From NCBI GenBank assembly GCA_026724425.1, contig JAIUCV010000011.1, positions 3,927,501 through 3,991,500 of the forward strand: a stretch of 64,000 bases of DNA, in the 5' to 3' direction. Each line of letters begins with the position of its first letter. Positions within the stretch are counted from its first letter, which is position 1. The translations under genes were made by a program, and so were the position numbers. The notes under the pieces were generated by a model. That model ran no database searches. It was not told the origin of the DNA and saw only the letters and a program-made list of their open reading frames with translations. This DNA comes from Erythrophleum ivorense. Lineage: Eukaryota; Streptophyta; Magnoliopsida; Fabales; Fabaceae. Of the stretch, positions 1-12,362 are shown piece after piece.

Positions 1-85
1 CATTTGGTTAGTGTTATTCATGATCTATGCTTTATGTACGAAGTGGTTTTGCGTAAAAAAATAATAACGTTTCATTCATTTGTAG

Positions 86-3000
86 GCAGCAGTTATGCTG
101 GTGGTCAGTGGGCTGCAGGTGATGAACCACTTTACTATATTGTGTCCCCAAAGGATTTAGTTATTGCAAAACCAAGGTTAATATCATCTTCTTTATTTTA
201 TAATACTTTTCTCAGTTATTTATGGGTCTCTTTTGTTTGATCATTAGCATTTGAAGATGGTAAGAATACTTTACATCTTTTTTTTTTTTTGGTGTGGGAG
301 ATTCAGGGGAAGAAATAATAAAGCTTTTTTTTTCCCTTTAAAAAACATGTTTAAATGTTATCACTTATAACGTAATGAATATTCTAGTAATGCAGTGTTT
401 TAATTTGTGTGATCATTGTTATCCTGTTCATAAGTAATTGTGTTATAACTGTTATGTTGTTTGACAAAAATTAATATTATCTGAGGAACTGTTATTTGTT
501 TCTCATTTTTACTAAGGAAATTTAGATGCCTCAAAGTGCTTATTGAAAAGGGAAATATTCTTCTCTATGCCAGAGATTGGTCATTGTTTGTTATATTCCC
601 TTTTATAGAATAAATATATCTTTCTATATTCCTCCCTCCTGCCCCCTTATTTTTTTCTCTCTGTAATTTTTCTTTAAAAATGAGTGGACACACCAAATAA
701 GATAAATTAAAAATAAATGCATTAGAGAGAAAGTGAAGGTTGTATCTATTGGAAAAAAGATTGTAGAATTGCACCTTAGATGGTTTGGGTATGTGTGGAA
801 AAAATGTATAGAAGCCTAAGTAAGGAAAATAGATTAGATGGAAAGTAGTCTAATAATTAAAAGTAGAGAGAGACCAAGAAAAACCATAGATGAAACCATT
901 AAGAAAGATTTAGATTTAAATAGTTTGTCTAAAAAAATGATACGTGATAGGACTTCATAGCGTCATTTGATCTACGTAACCGACTTCACTTAGTAGAAAA
1001 AGGTAGGGGAAAGTAAATTAGATAGAGAGTAATCCAACAGTTAGAGGCAAAGGGAGACCAAAAAAAAACATAGACGAAACCATTAAAAGAAAATTAGACT
1101 TAAAATGGTTTGTCTAAAAACATAATTCATGATAGGACTTTATAGCGTTTTTTGATCTATGTAATCGACCCCATCAGTAGGAAAATACTTGTTTGTTATT
1201 GTTGTTGTTGTAATTTATGCCCTTGTGACAACAACTTTAGCATTTTTTAGTGATTACTCTATTTATTATCCTCAAGGGACTGAGTCAAGTAGATCAAAAC
1301 AAATGAAATGCATTTTTAGTTTTGGTTTCTTACTAAAATTTTTTACTGAATTGTTATGCTTTATGTTAAAAGCCATTACCTGTTTTACAAATTAGAAATA
1401 ATGGAGGAATTAATGCATTTTGATTATCAGGGATACTGAAGATCATATTGCATGGCTTCTTCAACATGGTTGGCATGAAAAAGCTTTGGCTGCAGTTGAA
1501 TCTGGTCAGGGAAGGAGTGAACTTCTTGATGAGGTACTTATGTTAAATTCAATTTGTCCTCTTCATTTAAAAGTTAGATGTGTATGGTAGGGAGAACCTC
1601 TGAATAATAATTTTGATCACAAATGATTGGTTGAGAAACTAGAGTGCATAGCAACCCTTACACAGTAAAATCCAACTTGATGGCCAAAAAATGCTAAACA
1701 ACTGAAATTTCCTAGCAATTGATAGGACCCAAGGAAGCGTAGAGAACTTACTCTTAAAAGTGCACAGTCAAAGGAAAAGAATCACTCTCCTTGAATACCA
1801 CATCAAATATCACATACTATTTGATGCGAGACTTAGACATCCCATACTACCTAGTCCCTATCATAGCTGCCCTTGAAGAGTTGACATTCCAGCGACTGCA
1901 CTTTGTGACTTTGTAACACTTCTCTCGGCCTTCTCGCTGATCAAAACCTTCCGTAGGTAACCCTCTCTGTGCTGTTGGCCAACTAGCTTTGATACCAAAT
2001 GATAGGACCCAAGGAGACATGGGAAACTCACCCTTAAAAGCATGCTATCAAAGAGGAAGAACCTCTTTTCATAAGTACTACACCAAACATTTTATACTAT
2101 TTGATATGGGACTTAAACATCCCATATTACCCAGACAATAGTAGTAGTAGTTTAAAATAGTCTAATATCCCCCACCCAAGTACAATATATTCCTTTGGCA
2201 AAAAAAGGGGAAAAAAAAGGTACAATATATTCCCAATCCATACAAATATAATATATTCCTTAATCCTAATATTTCAAAATTACACTATTCCTATATCGTA
2301 TTCCATCAGTAACACAACTTTGAAATGAGGTTGTGTTTGTATATGAATTGAAGCACTTGTTTATTCATGTTGATTGCATGTTTATGAAGGTGTATAATTA
2401 AAGACAATGTGACTATTTTGTTTCTCAAGATATCTTTAATTGGTTGTCATTTTTTTGCTATCAATAACACTGGGTAATACAAGACTCACAAGATGCAAGC
2501 TCAGAAGGGAAAATGAAGCCTGCATTGTTAATCTATTAGGTGAAGTGTTCTTCCATTATATAAAGCTATTAATCCACTGTGCCTATACGATCTATAGAGA
2601 AACTTGAAATTGTTTGGATCAGTCAAGCTGGCATAATTGGCCCCCTCCCTTCTAGATGAATTTGAACATCAAGGGGGTTTGGATTTTTTTCATTTTTGGT
2701 GCAATCTCTGTAGGTGGGATCTAGGTACCTTGATCATCTAATTGTGGAAAGAAAATATTCTGAAGCAGCTTCTTTGTGTCCCAAGTTGCTACGAGGATCA
2801 GCTTCAGCATGGGAAAGGTACCACATGCCATTATTTTTTAGTCTGTTGAAAAATTTGTTTATTGACTGTCAATGGAATGCTTTCAACAGATGGGTTTTCC
2901 ACTTTGCTCATCTTCGTCAACTTCCTGTATTGGTACCCTATATGCCTACGGAAAACCCCAGACTGCGTGATACTGCTTATGAGGTTAGCTAGGACAAAGT

Positions 3001-6000
3001 GGACTCTGTCACAAGTAATGTCTTTGCATGGTATCTGTAATGAAATGAGTTGGGATGAAATATTTTTCATTCTGCTTTTGGTTCTACAGGTTGCTCTTGT
3101 TGCATTGGCTACAAATCCATCTTTTCATAAGGATCTCTTATCCACTGTCAAATCCTGGCCTTCTGTAATTTATAGTGCATTGCCTGTTATTGCAGCCATT
3201 GAGCCTCAGCTTAATACTTCGTCCCTGACTGATTCACTCAAGGAGGTTGATCTGACATATTGTATTTGCAGTTTGAATTTGTTAACCATCTATTTATATT
3301 AATGTGTTCCTTTTTGTTCTTGGTCAGGCATTGGCTGAGTTATATGTAATTAATGGGCAATATGAGGAAGCCTTTTCATTGTATGCTGATGTAGGTGGTG
3401 TTATTGCACTTTTCTTCTGTTCAGATCTCAGTTACATTGATTGAATATCATGTGAATGCTTTGATTCTAAGGTCTTTTGTCTTTATTGTTATTGACTGTT
3501 AACTTGCTTTCCTTTTCTTTGTTCTTTTTTTATTTGAAATTTTCAGCTTATGAAACCAGAAATATTTGACTTTATTGGTAAACATAATCTACATGATGCA
3601 GTCCGAGAGAAGGTATGGTTCTAATTTGTAAAAGTAGAATTTATCTGGGAATTCTATGTTTCTACATGGTTTTATCCGATGATCAAATTCATATCTCATT
3701 TCTTTTTGTTGGCATCCAATTTTTAAGCATCACCTGAAGAGTCTTCTTGAGAAACTTGGGTGCAGTATAATAGGATCCGGTTATTTATGTTGTCAATATT
3801 GCATAAATTTATTGAATGCATATGGCAAAATGGATGAACCAATAGAGTCTCAATCCACATATACAGAATTGGTTCCTTAAAGTATAATCACAATTACAGT
3901 TCTTCAGAGAGAAGAGTTGTTAATTTTTATTCTTGTATGGCAAAATGGATGAACTAATAGAGTCCCATCCCAGGTATTAAGAACTGGTTGCTTAAACTAT
4001 AGACACGATTGCTGTTCTTAAAAGAGAAGAGTCATTAATTTTTAAACTTGAAGTGGCATATGAGTTCATATTCTGTTTGTGCTTTTTTTTTTTTCTCCTC
4101 CCTTCTCTCTTCATTTCATTGTATGATTACTGGATTCTTCTTGGTCTAACCTTTGCATGTTCAGGTTGTCCAACTGATGATGCTAGATTGCAAGCGTGCA
4201 GTTCCTCTATTAATTCAAAACAGGGATTTTATAAGTTCAATGGAAGTTGTGAAGCAAATTATAAATGCTGATAATAAGTGTGACTACAGATATTTCTTAC
4301 ATTTATACCTTCATTCATTATTTGAAGTAAACCCATATGCTGGGAAGGACTTTCATGATATGCAGGTAGGTATTATTTCTTTCGCTTGACCTTTGCAGGC
4401 TTCCCTTGTTTTGAATTCTCTGTTGTGGTCCATTTGCATCATTGCAGGCTTTAATACTATTTTAGTGCTTAGTGCTGTATTCTTCTCCTGTTTACCTTAA
4501 ATTTTTCTCTTATTATTTCAGAATATATCTTCTGCCGCCTAACATAAATAGTGGTGATTTATGTGTTGCATGTGCATAAATACTTTATTTTTTGGCGCTA
4601 ATATCATCATTTTGTCTACTGCATAGGTAGAACTTTATGCAGACTATGACCCAAAGATGCTGCTACCATTTCTACGCAGTAGTCAACACTATACCCTTGA
4701 GAAGGTTTGACATCAAACAGTGACTAATGTTGAGAGTTATATGTATGTAAATCAAATTCTTGATATTGTATTCAGGCATATGAAATTTGCATCAGAAGAG
4801 ATCTATTGAGGGAGCAAGTCTTCATCCTAGGAAGAATGGGAAACTCGAAACAAGCACTCTCTGTTATTATTGATAAATTAGGGGATATAGAGGAGGTACT
4901 TTTATCTCTCTCAATTGGAAGCGGTTTTTGGTTTCAGCCAACTTCCAAATCTTGACTCAAAACTTCAGGAATTTTATGTTAGGTTAAAAATTATAGTTAT
5001 AAGAGAAGCGTTATGGTTTTGCACAGGCTGTAGAGTTTGTCACCATGCAGCATGATGATGAACTTTGGGAAGAACTAATCAAGCAATGTCTACACAAACC
5101 TGAAATGGTAATATTTTATAACTGAATTGAAGATAGAGGATATACTTATTCACTTGTTTTATATACCTGCCTTTTTTCAACCTGTCTTAAGCTTGATTCT
5201 TTTATTTATTAGGTGGGCATCCTATTGGAACACACAGTTGGGAATCTTGATCCCCTCTACATAGTAAATAAGGTTCCCTATGGGTTGGAAATACCTCGGT
5301 AAGTAGTAAGTATGACTCAACATAACTTGTATTATCTACTTGTGGAGCATATGCAATGAATGAGCATTAGTATTTTAATTACTATATCTGGTTATATAGA
5401 TGTCTATCTCGCTAGTTCTGGTTGTGCACATGCACCTTATGGACCATTCTAAGAATTTCAACTGATTGCTCTTATCATGCTGGCTTCCAATTCCAGCTAT
5501 AATTGTTAGCATTTTGTTCTTCACTAACTATATCTGCTTTTCTTGCAGACTCAGGGATCGGCTGGTTAAAATTATCACTGATTACAGGACTGAAACATCA
5601 CTCAGACATGGGTGCAATGATATCCTCAAGGTGCTTTTCTTGCCTGACCCTCCCCCCGCCTGTACCCTTCCCTAGTACAAAAGAAAATTGTTGAATTTTA
5701 GTTAATTGGAAACAGAAGACATCTTGCTGATTTGCTGTCATTGAAATAGGCCGACTGTGTCAACCTTTTAGTTAAGTATCACAGAGAAGCGAGGCATGGA
5801 GTTTATCTAAGGAATGAAGATGAGCCGCGAGCTAAAAGGAGTGATACTCATTCTTCTCAGGGGGTCGAGAAATCTCCAATTCTGAGAAACGTGGAAGTGA
5901 AGACGAAGACGAGGGGAGGTGGAAGATGTTGTATATGTTTTGACCCCTTTTCTATACAGAATGTATCGGTCATTGTTTTCTTTTGCTGTCATGCTTATCA

Positions 6001-6184
6001 CACAACTTGTCTGATGGATTCCACTGACACTAGTGGTAGCAATAAAGAGATTGAAGTCACTTCTGGAGGGGCAGAAACATATGATGTTTACAATGGTTAT
6101 GTGGATGATGATGGCGATGATGAAGAAACCGAGATGGGTGGTCGTCGTATGCGTTGTATATTGTGTACTACTGCTGCTAGTTGA
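86..6184 (+). CDS. VPS41: VPS41 homologue, HOPS complex subunit (5' part outside window)
   Basis: VPS41 is a subunit of the HOPS tethering complex that drives membrane fusion at the vacuole. I read fourteen exons: 86-176, 1431-1533, 2714-2817, 2890-2983, 3090-3245, 3328-3390, 3547-3612, 4165-4365, 4627-4704, 4776-4895, 5027-5107, 5213-5298, 5549-5630 and 5750-6184. They join in one frame to give 585 residues plus stop, roughly the C-terminal 60% of a protein of about 950 residues. Recognisable blocks include SYAGGQWAAGDEPLYY at the start, the clathrin-heavy-chain-type helical repeat region (for example NPSFHKDLLSTVKSWP), and a C-terminal RING-H2-like domain beginning CCICFDPF, continuing CCHAYHTTC and closing with MRCILC. 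An acidic Asp/Glu-rich stretch separates the last two cysteine pairs. All introns are GT-AG. The first exons lie to the left of the window. Confidence 0.95.
680..1211 (+). mobile_element. Two LINE 3'-end fragments in tandem inside a VPS41 intron
   Basis: The stretch from about 680 to 996 matches the extreme 3' part of the LINE at the right edge of this window (63700-64000), with shared words such as GAGTGGACA, TTAGAGAGAAAGT, AAGCC and AAGAAAGATTTAGATTTAAA. A second, shorter copy of the same terminal segment follows at about 1010-1200. It ends with a CGACCCCA(N)CAGTAGGA motif and a GTTGTTGTTG tail, typical of this plant L1-like family. Neither copy retains an open reading frame. Both lie in the sense direction of VPS41, between exons 86-176 and 1431-1533. 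No clean target duplication was found. Confidence 0.8.
1720..1853 (-). repeat. 3' LTR of TRIM 1
   Basis: This is the 134-bp terminal repeat distal to the primer binding site. It starts TAGG instead of TGGG on the minus strand and ends CCTATCA. It is the diverged partner of 2000-2133. Confidence 0.75.
2000..2133 (-). repeat. 5' LTR of TRIM 1
   Basis: This is the 134-bp terminal repeat adjoining the Met-tRNA primer binding site at 1986-1997. It has canonical TG...CA ends on the minus strand. Confidence 0.75.
3821..4050. repeat. 115-bp tandem duplication in a VPS41 intron
   Basis: 3821-3935 and 3936-4050 are two adjacent copies of the same 115-bp unit. Both begin TATGGCAAAATGGATGAAC and end with TTAATTTTT(A/T)(T/A)NCTTG. 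They differ by scattered substitutions but not in length. The duplication lies in the intron between exons 3547-3612 and 4165-4365 and does not touch coding sequence. Confidence 0.85.
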
Positions 6185-7655
6185 ATTTTTGTGTCAGTGT
6201 CTGCCTGCTGCTTGTGTTTGCATGGTTAATATTTTATTTTGTGGTTTCATGCACGAGGTGCATGTGCAGTTTTCCCCGCTCGGTGCTTCAATTTGTTGTC
6301 AATTTAATTTATAGATTCTTCTAGTTAAAAACTTGTATTTTTTTCTTTAAAATTGAGTTTTCCTTGTACTTTTGAGTCAAATTTTGTTGTAGTTGGAAAT
6401 GCTAGGTTGTATATACTCAGACGGGTTATTGAACTGAAGAAAGGAGTAATAGCAGGTTGAATATTCCAAGCTTCTCCAAAGTCTTATTATTATCTTTTTC
6501 CAAATGTGAATCTGACTTGTAAAATGATATTGAAGAAAAAATCACTGTGACCATTTGAATAGATTCGCATGGGATATGATCATTAAACAACTGGAAACAT
6601 GGGTCAAATTCCGAAGATATACTCTATGATCAAGTATAACCTCACATTATGGGGCCCTTTAAAGATGACCCCTTTAACACTCTCCATGCCGTTTTCACAC
6701 CACTACGCTAGATGATTACGCTTTACCTAAAAAATTTATGATACATTCTACACAATTTGACATGTAAACTTCGTGTATGTAGAATAAATTTGGATAATTA
6801 CATGTACATATATGTGATGTACACAATAAATTCTACTTATAGTTGTATATAATATCATTAAATAAGATAAAATATGAAAAAAAGCTGTACCATACTATAA
6901 ACATTTGACTTCCATCATATAGCTTAATGCCGAATGACCATCTATTACGGTCAAAAGTAATATTCTTTTACGGGTTAAGTTGTTTTAGTTTACTTCAGCC
7001 CACCGTTTAAGACGGGTCTGTTGTCTTTCTTTTGATTTCACATGATAATCTCACACTTCCTCTTGCATCACCTGGGATCCTTATGTGATGGCATCAGTTC
7101 TTTTATAATGGACGAGAACGGAGGGAAAATAAAAATTCATTGAAATCTCTCTTATTTAGAAATTTGTTTTAAAAAGGGGGAGAGAATGGAGAATTTTTAA
7201 CTAATCTTTTTAAATAATTTTAAAATTATAATTTTATGTTTTTTTCAATTTAAAACATTTTGAAAGAGAAATTTTTAACTAAAAAAAATTAAAACTATTA
7301 TTTAACTACACTTCCTTATTATTATTATTTTTCCAATTGAAAGAACACGAAATTAAACATAGTTATTATGATTAAACCAATTCCCTTTAATCTTTTTTAA
7401 GTGCCAATTTTTATTTCATCGGCAAAAAAAAAAGGACATACTTACTATGATGAAACTGGCTCATGACTCTAAAATTAGAGATTCTTGCAGTCAATTGTTG
7501 CGCAAGAAACAATAGCGAGCACGACTAAGAAGACTAGTTGCTTTTTCTCACATCAAAGTCAACAAAACATAATTAAGCCTCCCCCACGTATTTGAAAGTT
7601 ACACATCGAAACACACACAAAAAAACTCTTTGAGCATCCCCTTTTTGATAATACA
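6185..7655. other. Intergenic spacer, VPS41 to S28 gene 1
   Basis: This holds the VPS41 3' untranslated region and the promoter of the first carboxypeptidase gene. From about 7190 it is strongly A/T rich. I see no coding region or recognisable element. Confidence 0.6.
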
Positions 7656-10600
7656 ATGAATTACTCTTCGTTGCCATTTCAATGGCTTCTTTTCATTTTT
7701 CTGATACACTCAACCTGTCTCTCTGAAACACAATCCATGACGATTCCGAGGTTGAGCGCAATTGGAGAAACAACCTTAAAAGACCAAGCAGCCATGGCTG
7801 CACCTGATACAGGGGACTTCAAAACATTCTATTACAGACAGACTCTGGATCACTTCAACTATAGGCATGAAAGCTACACAAAGTTTCAACAGAGATATCT
7901 TATCAATTTCAAGTACTGGGGTGGTGCCAATTCTAGTGCTCCCATATTTGCTTACTTTGGTGCTGAAGCACCCATAGATCTTAGCCTCGGCTTCGTCGGA
8001 TTTCCAATTGATAACGCTGCTTCCTTTAATGCTCTCGTAGTATACATAGAGGTAAGATTTTGGTGAAATTTGACATATCATGTCATGTCTCATAGAGTTA
8101 TGATCCATTCAATTCAAAATTTAAAGGTTTTGCATATTCTGATTCCTAATTGTTATCATCATCAGCACCGATACTATGGAAAATCAGTCCCATTTGGATC
8201 AAGGGAAGAAGCGTTGAAGAACGCAAGCACTATTGGGTATTTCAACTCAGCTCAAGCCATAGCTGATTATGCAGCAATCCTCATACATATAAAGAAAATC
8301 TTACATGCCCAGAAGTCCCCAGTGATTGTAATTGGAGGATCATATGGTGGAAGTTAGTTCCTCAAATAGTCTTCACTGACTGTGCTCCAATTATATTCTG
8401 ACATAAATTTATTGGTTAAAATGCATTTGTTCTGCAGTGCTTGCTTCATGGTTTAGGCTAAAATATCCCCACCTGGCTCTTGGTGCTCTGGCCTCATCAG
8501 CTCCGATCCTCTATTTTGATAGAATCACCCCACAAAACGGTTACTTCTCTGTTGTCACAAAGGATTTTCGAGTAAGTGCACCATAATTTGATGTTTGATC
8601 TTCTTTTGCCCTTAAAAAATGACATCAGTATCATATTTAGTGAAATTAAAACAAAATTATATTCCCGAATACTGAAGAAACACAAAAAATCTATAAAGTA
8701 TCAAATTGATAATGATGAGCTAATGACATCTTCTTTTGAGAATCAAATAGTCTATTTATTTATTTATTTATTTTTTAAAATCAAATTGCATTATAAGGGA
8801 AACTTGATGACACTGAGTTATGCAGGAAGCCAGTGAGAAATGCTATAAAACTATACTGAAATCCTGGTCTGAAATAGACAGAGTAGCTTCTGAGCCAGAT
8901 GGTCTTCCTGTCCTTAGCCAGAGATTCAACACGTGCCAGTAAAAACACTAATTTCTGCCACCCTTTTGTTTGTTTTGGACTTAAGTTTAACTATAAAGCG
9001 ATTTCACTCACCGTGTGATAATATGATTATTGCATTTCGTTTTTTTTTTTTTTGTAGACCCTTAAAGAATTCTTTGGAGTTGATACAGTACCTGGAGTCC
9101 ATGTATACTCATGCAGCTCAATATAATCATCCACCATTATATCCAGTTACTGTAATCTGTGGTGGCATTGATGGAGCATCATTTGGAAATGATATCCTCA
9201 GCAAGATATATGCAGGTGTAGTGGCTTATAAGGGTAACGGCTCATGCAAAGTTAACGGCCCTACTAGTGGAAGTGAGACAACTGATGGTTGGGGATGGCA
9301 GGTATAATTACATTTACAACTAGTGCTTGATGTTTTGTTCCATTTTCTTTTGCATACAATTTAGTGGCCTAATTTAGTGTAATAACATTGTATAAAGTTA
9401 TTCAATATAACACTGATGATAGACAGGAATTCCTAAAGCGTCATCGTTAGATAAATAACATTTTCTAATTGTAAAGGGTTAGTCAAGTGATAGAAATTAT
9501 AACTTTAAATTTTAGTTAAATCAGGCTTTAAGGAATTTCTTTGTAAATCTCCTAGTATTCCTAACATGGATAGCATGCTTTAAACTGAATACATAGATTC
9601 GTTGTAGTACATATAAAATAACTCAAATGCTACCTAATTGCAATACCAAAAAAAAAAAAAACCTTTCTATATGAATCAATTTTCGTACAATTAAAATAAA
9701 TCACAATTTTTCTTCTTATGATTAGACTAAAGATTAATTTATTTTTACCTGACTTAAAGTGCGTCATTGAACTCTCATAATATATATTTCATTACCATTT
9801 AACCATTATGTAACATTGTTAAAACTATAAACAAATTTATTAATAAATATCTCTTTCAATCATATCATGGATAACTTTGTATGTAATTGATTGCTTATAA
9901 ATATTTGCCCTTTGTTAATCTTAAAATGAAATGCTATTTGATTTGTAATTTTAGAGGTGTAGTGAGATGGTGATGCCAATTAGCCGTGGAAATGATACCA
10001 TGTTCCCACCTGTGCCATTTGACATAAAGAGCTTTGTGAAGCAATGCAAGCAAGAATATGGTGTCTCGCCTCGCCCTCATTGGGTCACTACTTACTATGG
10101 AGGCCATGTAAGCATCCTTTTGTTCTCATTGTAGCATCCGCTTAGACTCATTTTAAAAGGCGGTTTTCTTAATTTCATATTTATATATATTTACAAGAAA
10201 ACACATCACTTTCGCCTGCAATTAATATCATTTTAAATGTGAGACTGATGATGCTGTGAGAGATTCATTTTTCTTGTGGTGATCACCGACAGGATATAAA
10301 ATTAGTCCTTCAAAGGTTTGCTAGCAACATTATATTCTCAAATGGGTTAAGAGATCCTTATAGTAGTGGCGGGTAAGCAACCTTAAAATGATCTGAATGT
10401 TTAGAAACATATAATTTTAAAACAGATTTATGTGAATCTTTCAATGTATTTCAGGGTGCTAGACAGCATATCAAACAGTGTTGTTGCCGTCCACACAGTT
10501 AATGGTATGCCTTTTAAGTGGAAAGAGCAACTAGTGAGTAATAGTATGATATAAGAAAATTTTGAAAATTTTTTATATAAATGATTTAGTTAAGTATGAA

Positions 10601-11539
10601 TTTGAAATTTTTTTATGTAAATGATTTTGTTAAGTATGAATAAACATATAAACATTAGTAAAATTAATCTCTAGTACGCTTATATATTTATTTATAATTA
10701 GTTTAATTTAAGAAAAAAAAATTATATACTTCCTTAAATTTTGCATCTTTACAAACATTCCCTTAATTTCTAGAATAATAAAAAAAATTCTCTTAAACTA
10801 CTAACTTGTAAAATTTAAATCTTTATGTCTATTTTTTTTTTCATTAACATAGTTGATTAAGATATCAATTCAAACTTCTTAATTGTCATGTAGGACACTC
10901 TCAACGTCGGTAAATCGAGTTCAATACTTTAGAAATTCCTTTTATAGCTTGAATTGCAAGAGAATGTTGGATTGTTGGGTTTTTCCCATACAATTAAAAT
11001 AAAATGGGTTAATATAGATTTTGGTGAGATTAATCCATCGTAGACTAATGAGAGCGAGGCACATGTCAAATAAAAAAAAATTAAAATGGCATCAGTTATT
11101 AACAAGAATTGGACAGAACAATCTGAATTTTGAAGGGTGATATTTATTAAAAAAAAAAATCAATTTTAAAAGGTGAAGGACTGTTTACAAATGATTAATA
11201 TTTGTACTTTTTTCTTAATTTATTTATCTTTAATAAATTGAGTTTATTTTAAAATATTCTCCTCTTAATTAATAAAGTGATACATAAAGAGTCTATAAAT
11301 TTTTACTGAACCAATCAATTTGTATTTCGCATGCACAAAAATAATGAAGAGAAAAGAAAAAGCTGCACTGAATTTGAATGTTTCATGTTTAATTTTCAGG
11401 GTCTCATTGCTTGGATATTCGGCGTGCAAACCAAAGCGATCCTGAGTGGTTGATCAAACAACGAAAGCAAGAGATTGACATAATCAAAAGCTGGATCGCA
11501 CTGTATTATGCTGATCTTCACCTCCTCAAACAGACCTAA
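7656..11539 (+). CDS. Serine carboxypeptidase S28 family protein (Pro-X carboxypeptidase-like), copy 1
   Basis: S28 peptidases cleave next to proline in secretory or vacuolar compartments. Nine exons: 7656-8051, 8166-8352, 8438-8571, 8826-8938, 9058-9301, 9955-10107, 10293-10372, 10455-10504 and 11400-11539. They give 498 residues. The start is chosen because it opens a clear signal peptide (residues 1 to about 24, core LLFIFLIHSTCLS). The family hallmark FYYRQTLDHFNY follows at about residue 55. The triad is visible: nucleophile Ser191 in GGSYGGM, Asp430 in NGLRDPY, His455 in NGSHCLD. Two intron breaks split catalytic motifs (GGSYGG|M and NG|SH). Intron 8 is long (895 bp) and AT rich. The C-terminus ends soon after the His region, with no membrane tail. 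It is the first of three tandem paralogues. The substrate cannot be read from sequence. Confidence 0.93.
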
Positions 11540-12138
11540 AGTTGATGGCAGCGAAAAACAAAACATTTAGTTCACATCACAATAACGTATAATTAAATGC
11601 CATTGAACCAGAGATACAAGGATGGGTCAAACGACACTTTGATTGTTTATATCAAGGAGGTACAAGCACGGGTCTCAAATTTGGTCAAATTTAAACTCAT
11701 TAATTATATTCTTCAAGTTATTTAAAAGAAAAAAGCTCTGTGATTTGTTGTTATATATATGCTTTGATTTCAATTTATCAAGTGGGTATTTAAATTTATT
11801 GCCGTCCTAGAAGAAACAAAAGGATAATACCATTTCCAAATGGGTTTCAGAGATTTAGAATCCACCAGTGAAGAGGAAATAATAGTGTATCATCAAATAT
11901 TAAGGAGAAAATGGAACTTCGAATAAGGGATGAATGTGCTTGGCAACTATTATGAATTGTTCAATATATTATTTACTACATATGTAAAACAATTCTACTA
12001 TTTGCATTTACTTAACTCATACAAGAATATTGTTTTAGAGTTCCTATATTTTGATGTTTGCGAAGGGTTTATATAGCAAGAACCGAGAGCTCTTCAACAA
12101 CACAGAAATGATTGTGGATGAGTTGATGGATTGAGAAC
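11540..12138. other. Spacer downstream of S28 copy 1
   Basis: This is 3' flanking DNA of the first carboxypeptidase gene. I see no coding region or structured element before the SINE. Confidence 0.5.
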
Positions 12139-12150
12139 AAAGCAAACTCT

Positions 12151-12362
12151 ACCAACACGCATTAGTCCTAGCGGAAAGGATTACGTTCCGTTTAAGCAGA
12201 GTCTCGAGTTCAAAATCATATAAATGCAAAAAACGTCTTTACCATAACTCTTCTTGTTTCGGGCCCGCCAGTAATTCAAATCTGAATTAATCGTAGATTG
12301 AAGAACTTGATAATAAATTCATACCTTACAAATTTCGGTGATATTTATTAACAAAAAAAAAA
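12151..12362 (+). mobile_element. tRNA-derived SINE with 12-bp target duplication
   Basis: The element is bracketed by a perfect 12-bp direct repeat, AAAGCAAACTCT, at 12139-12150 and 12363-12374. Its 5' part has a pol III box A-like TAGTCCTAGCGG (12163-12174) and a degenerate box B-like GAGTTCAAAATC (12206-12217), at tRNA-like spacing. It ends in an A-run just before the right duplication. It has no coding capacity. The exact duplication plus A-tail is the strong evidence; the box B match is weak. Confidence 0.72.

Larger units (their letters stand above)
1720..2133 (-). mobile_element. TRIM (miniature LTR retrotransposon) in a VPS41 intron
   Basis: Two direct repeats of exactly 134 bp, 1720-1853 and 2000-2133, flank a 146-bp non-coding core. 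Read on the minus strand, the upstream repeat (2000-2133) begins TGGGTAATATGGG and ends GGTCCTATCA. It is followed after two bases by TGGTATCAAAGC (plus positions 1986-1997), a near-perfect initiator-Met tRNA primer binding site. Size, lack of coding capacity and primer site define a TRIM. The terminal repeats differ at many positions, so the insertion is old. A target duplication is not clean: the flanks are GCAAT on the left and GACAAT on the right. Confidence 0.8.

Noticed and set aside
10880..11160. Possible third SINE in intron 8 of S28 copy 1 (GAGTTCAATAC and an A-run)
   Set aside because: There is no convincing box A and no flanking direct repeat.
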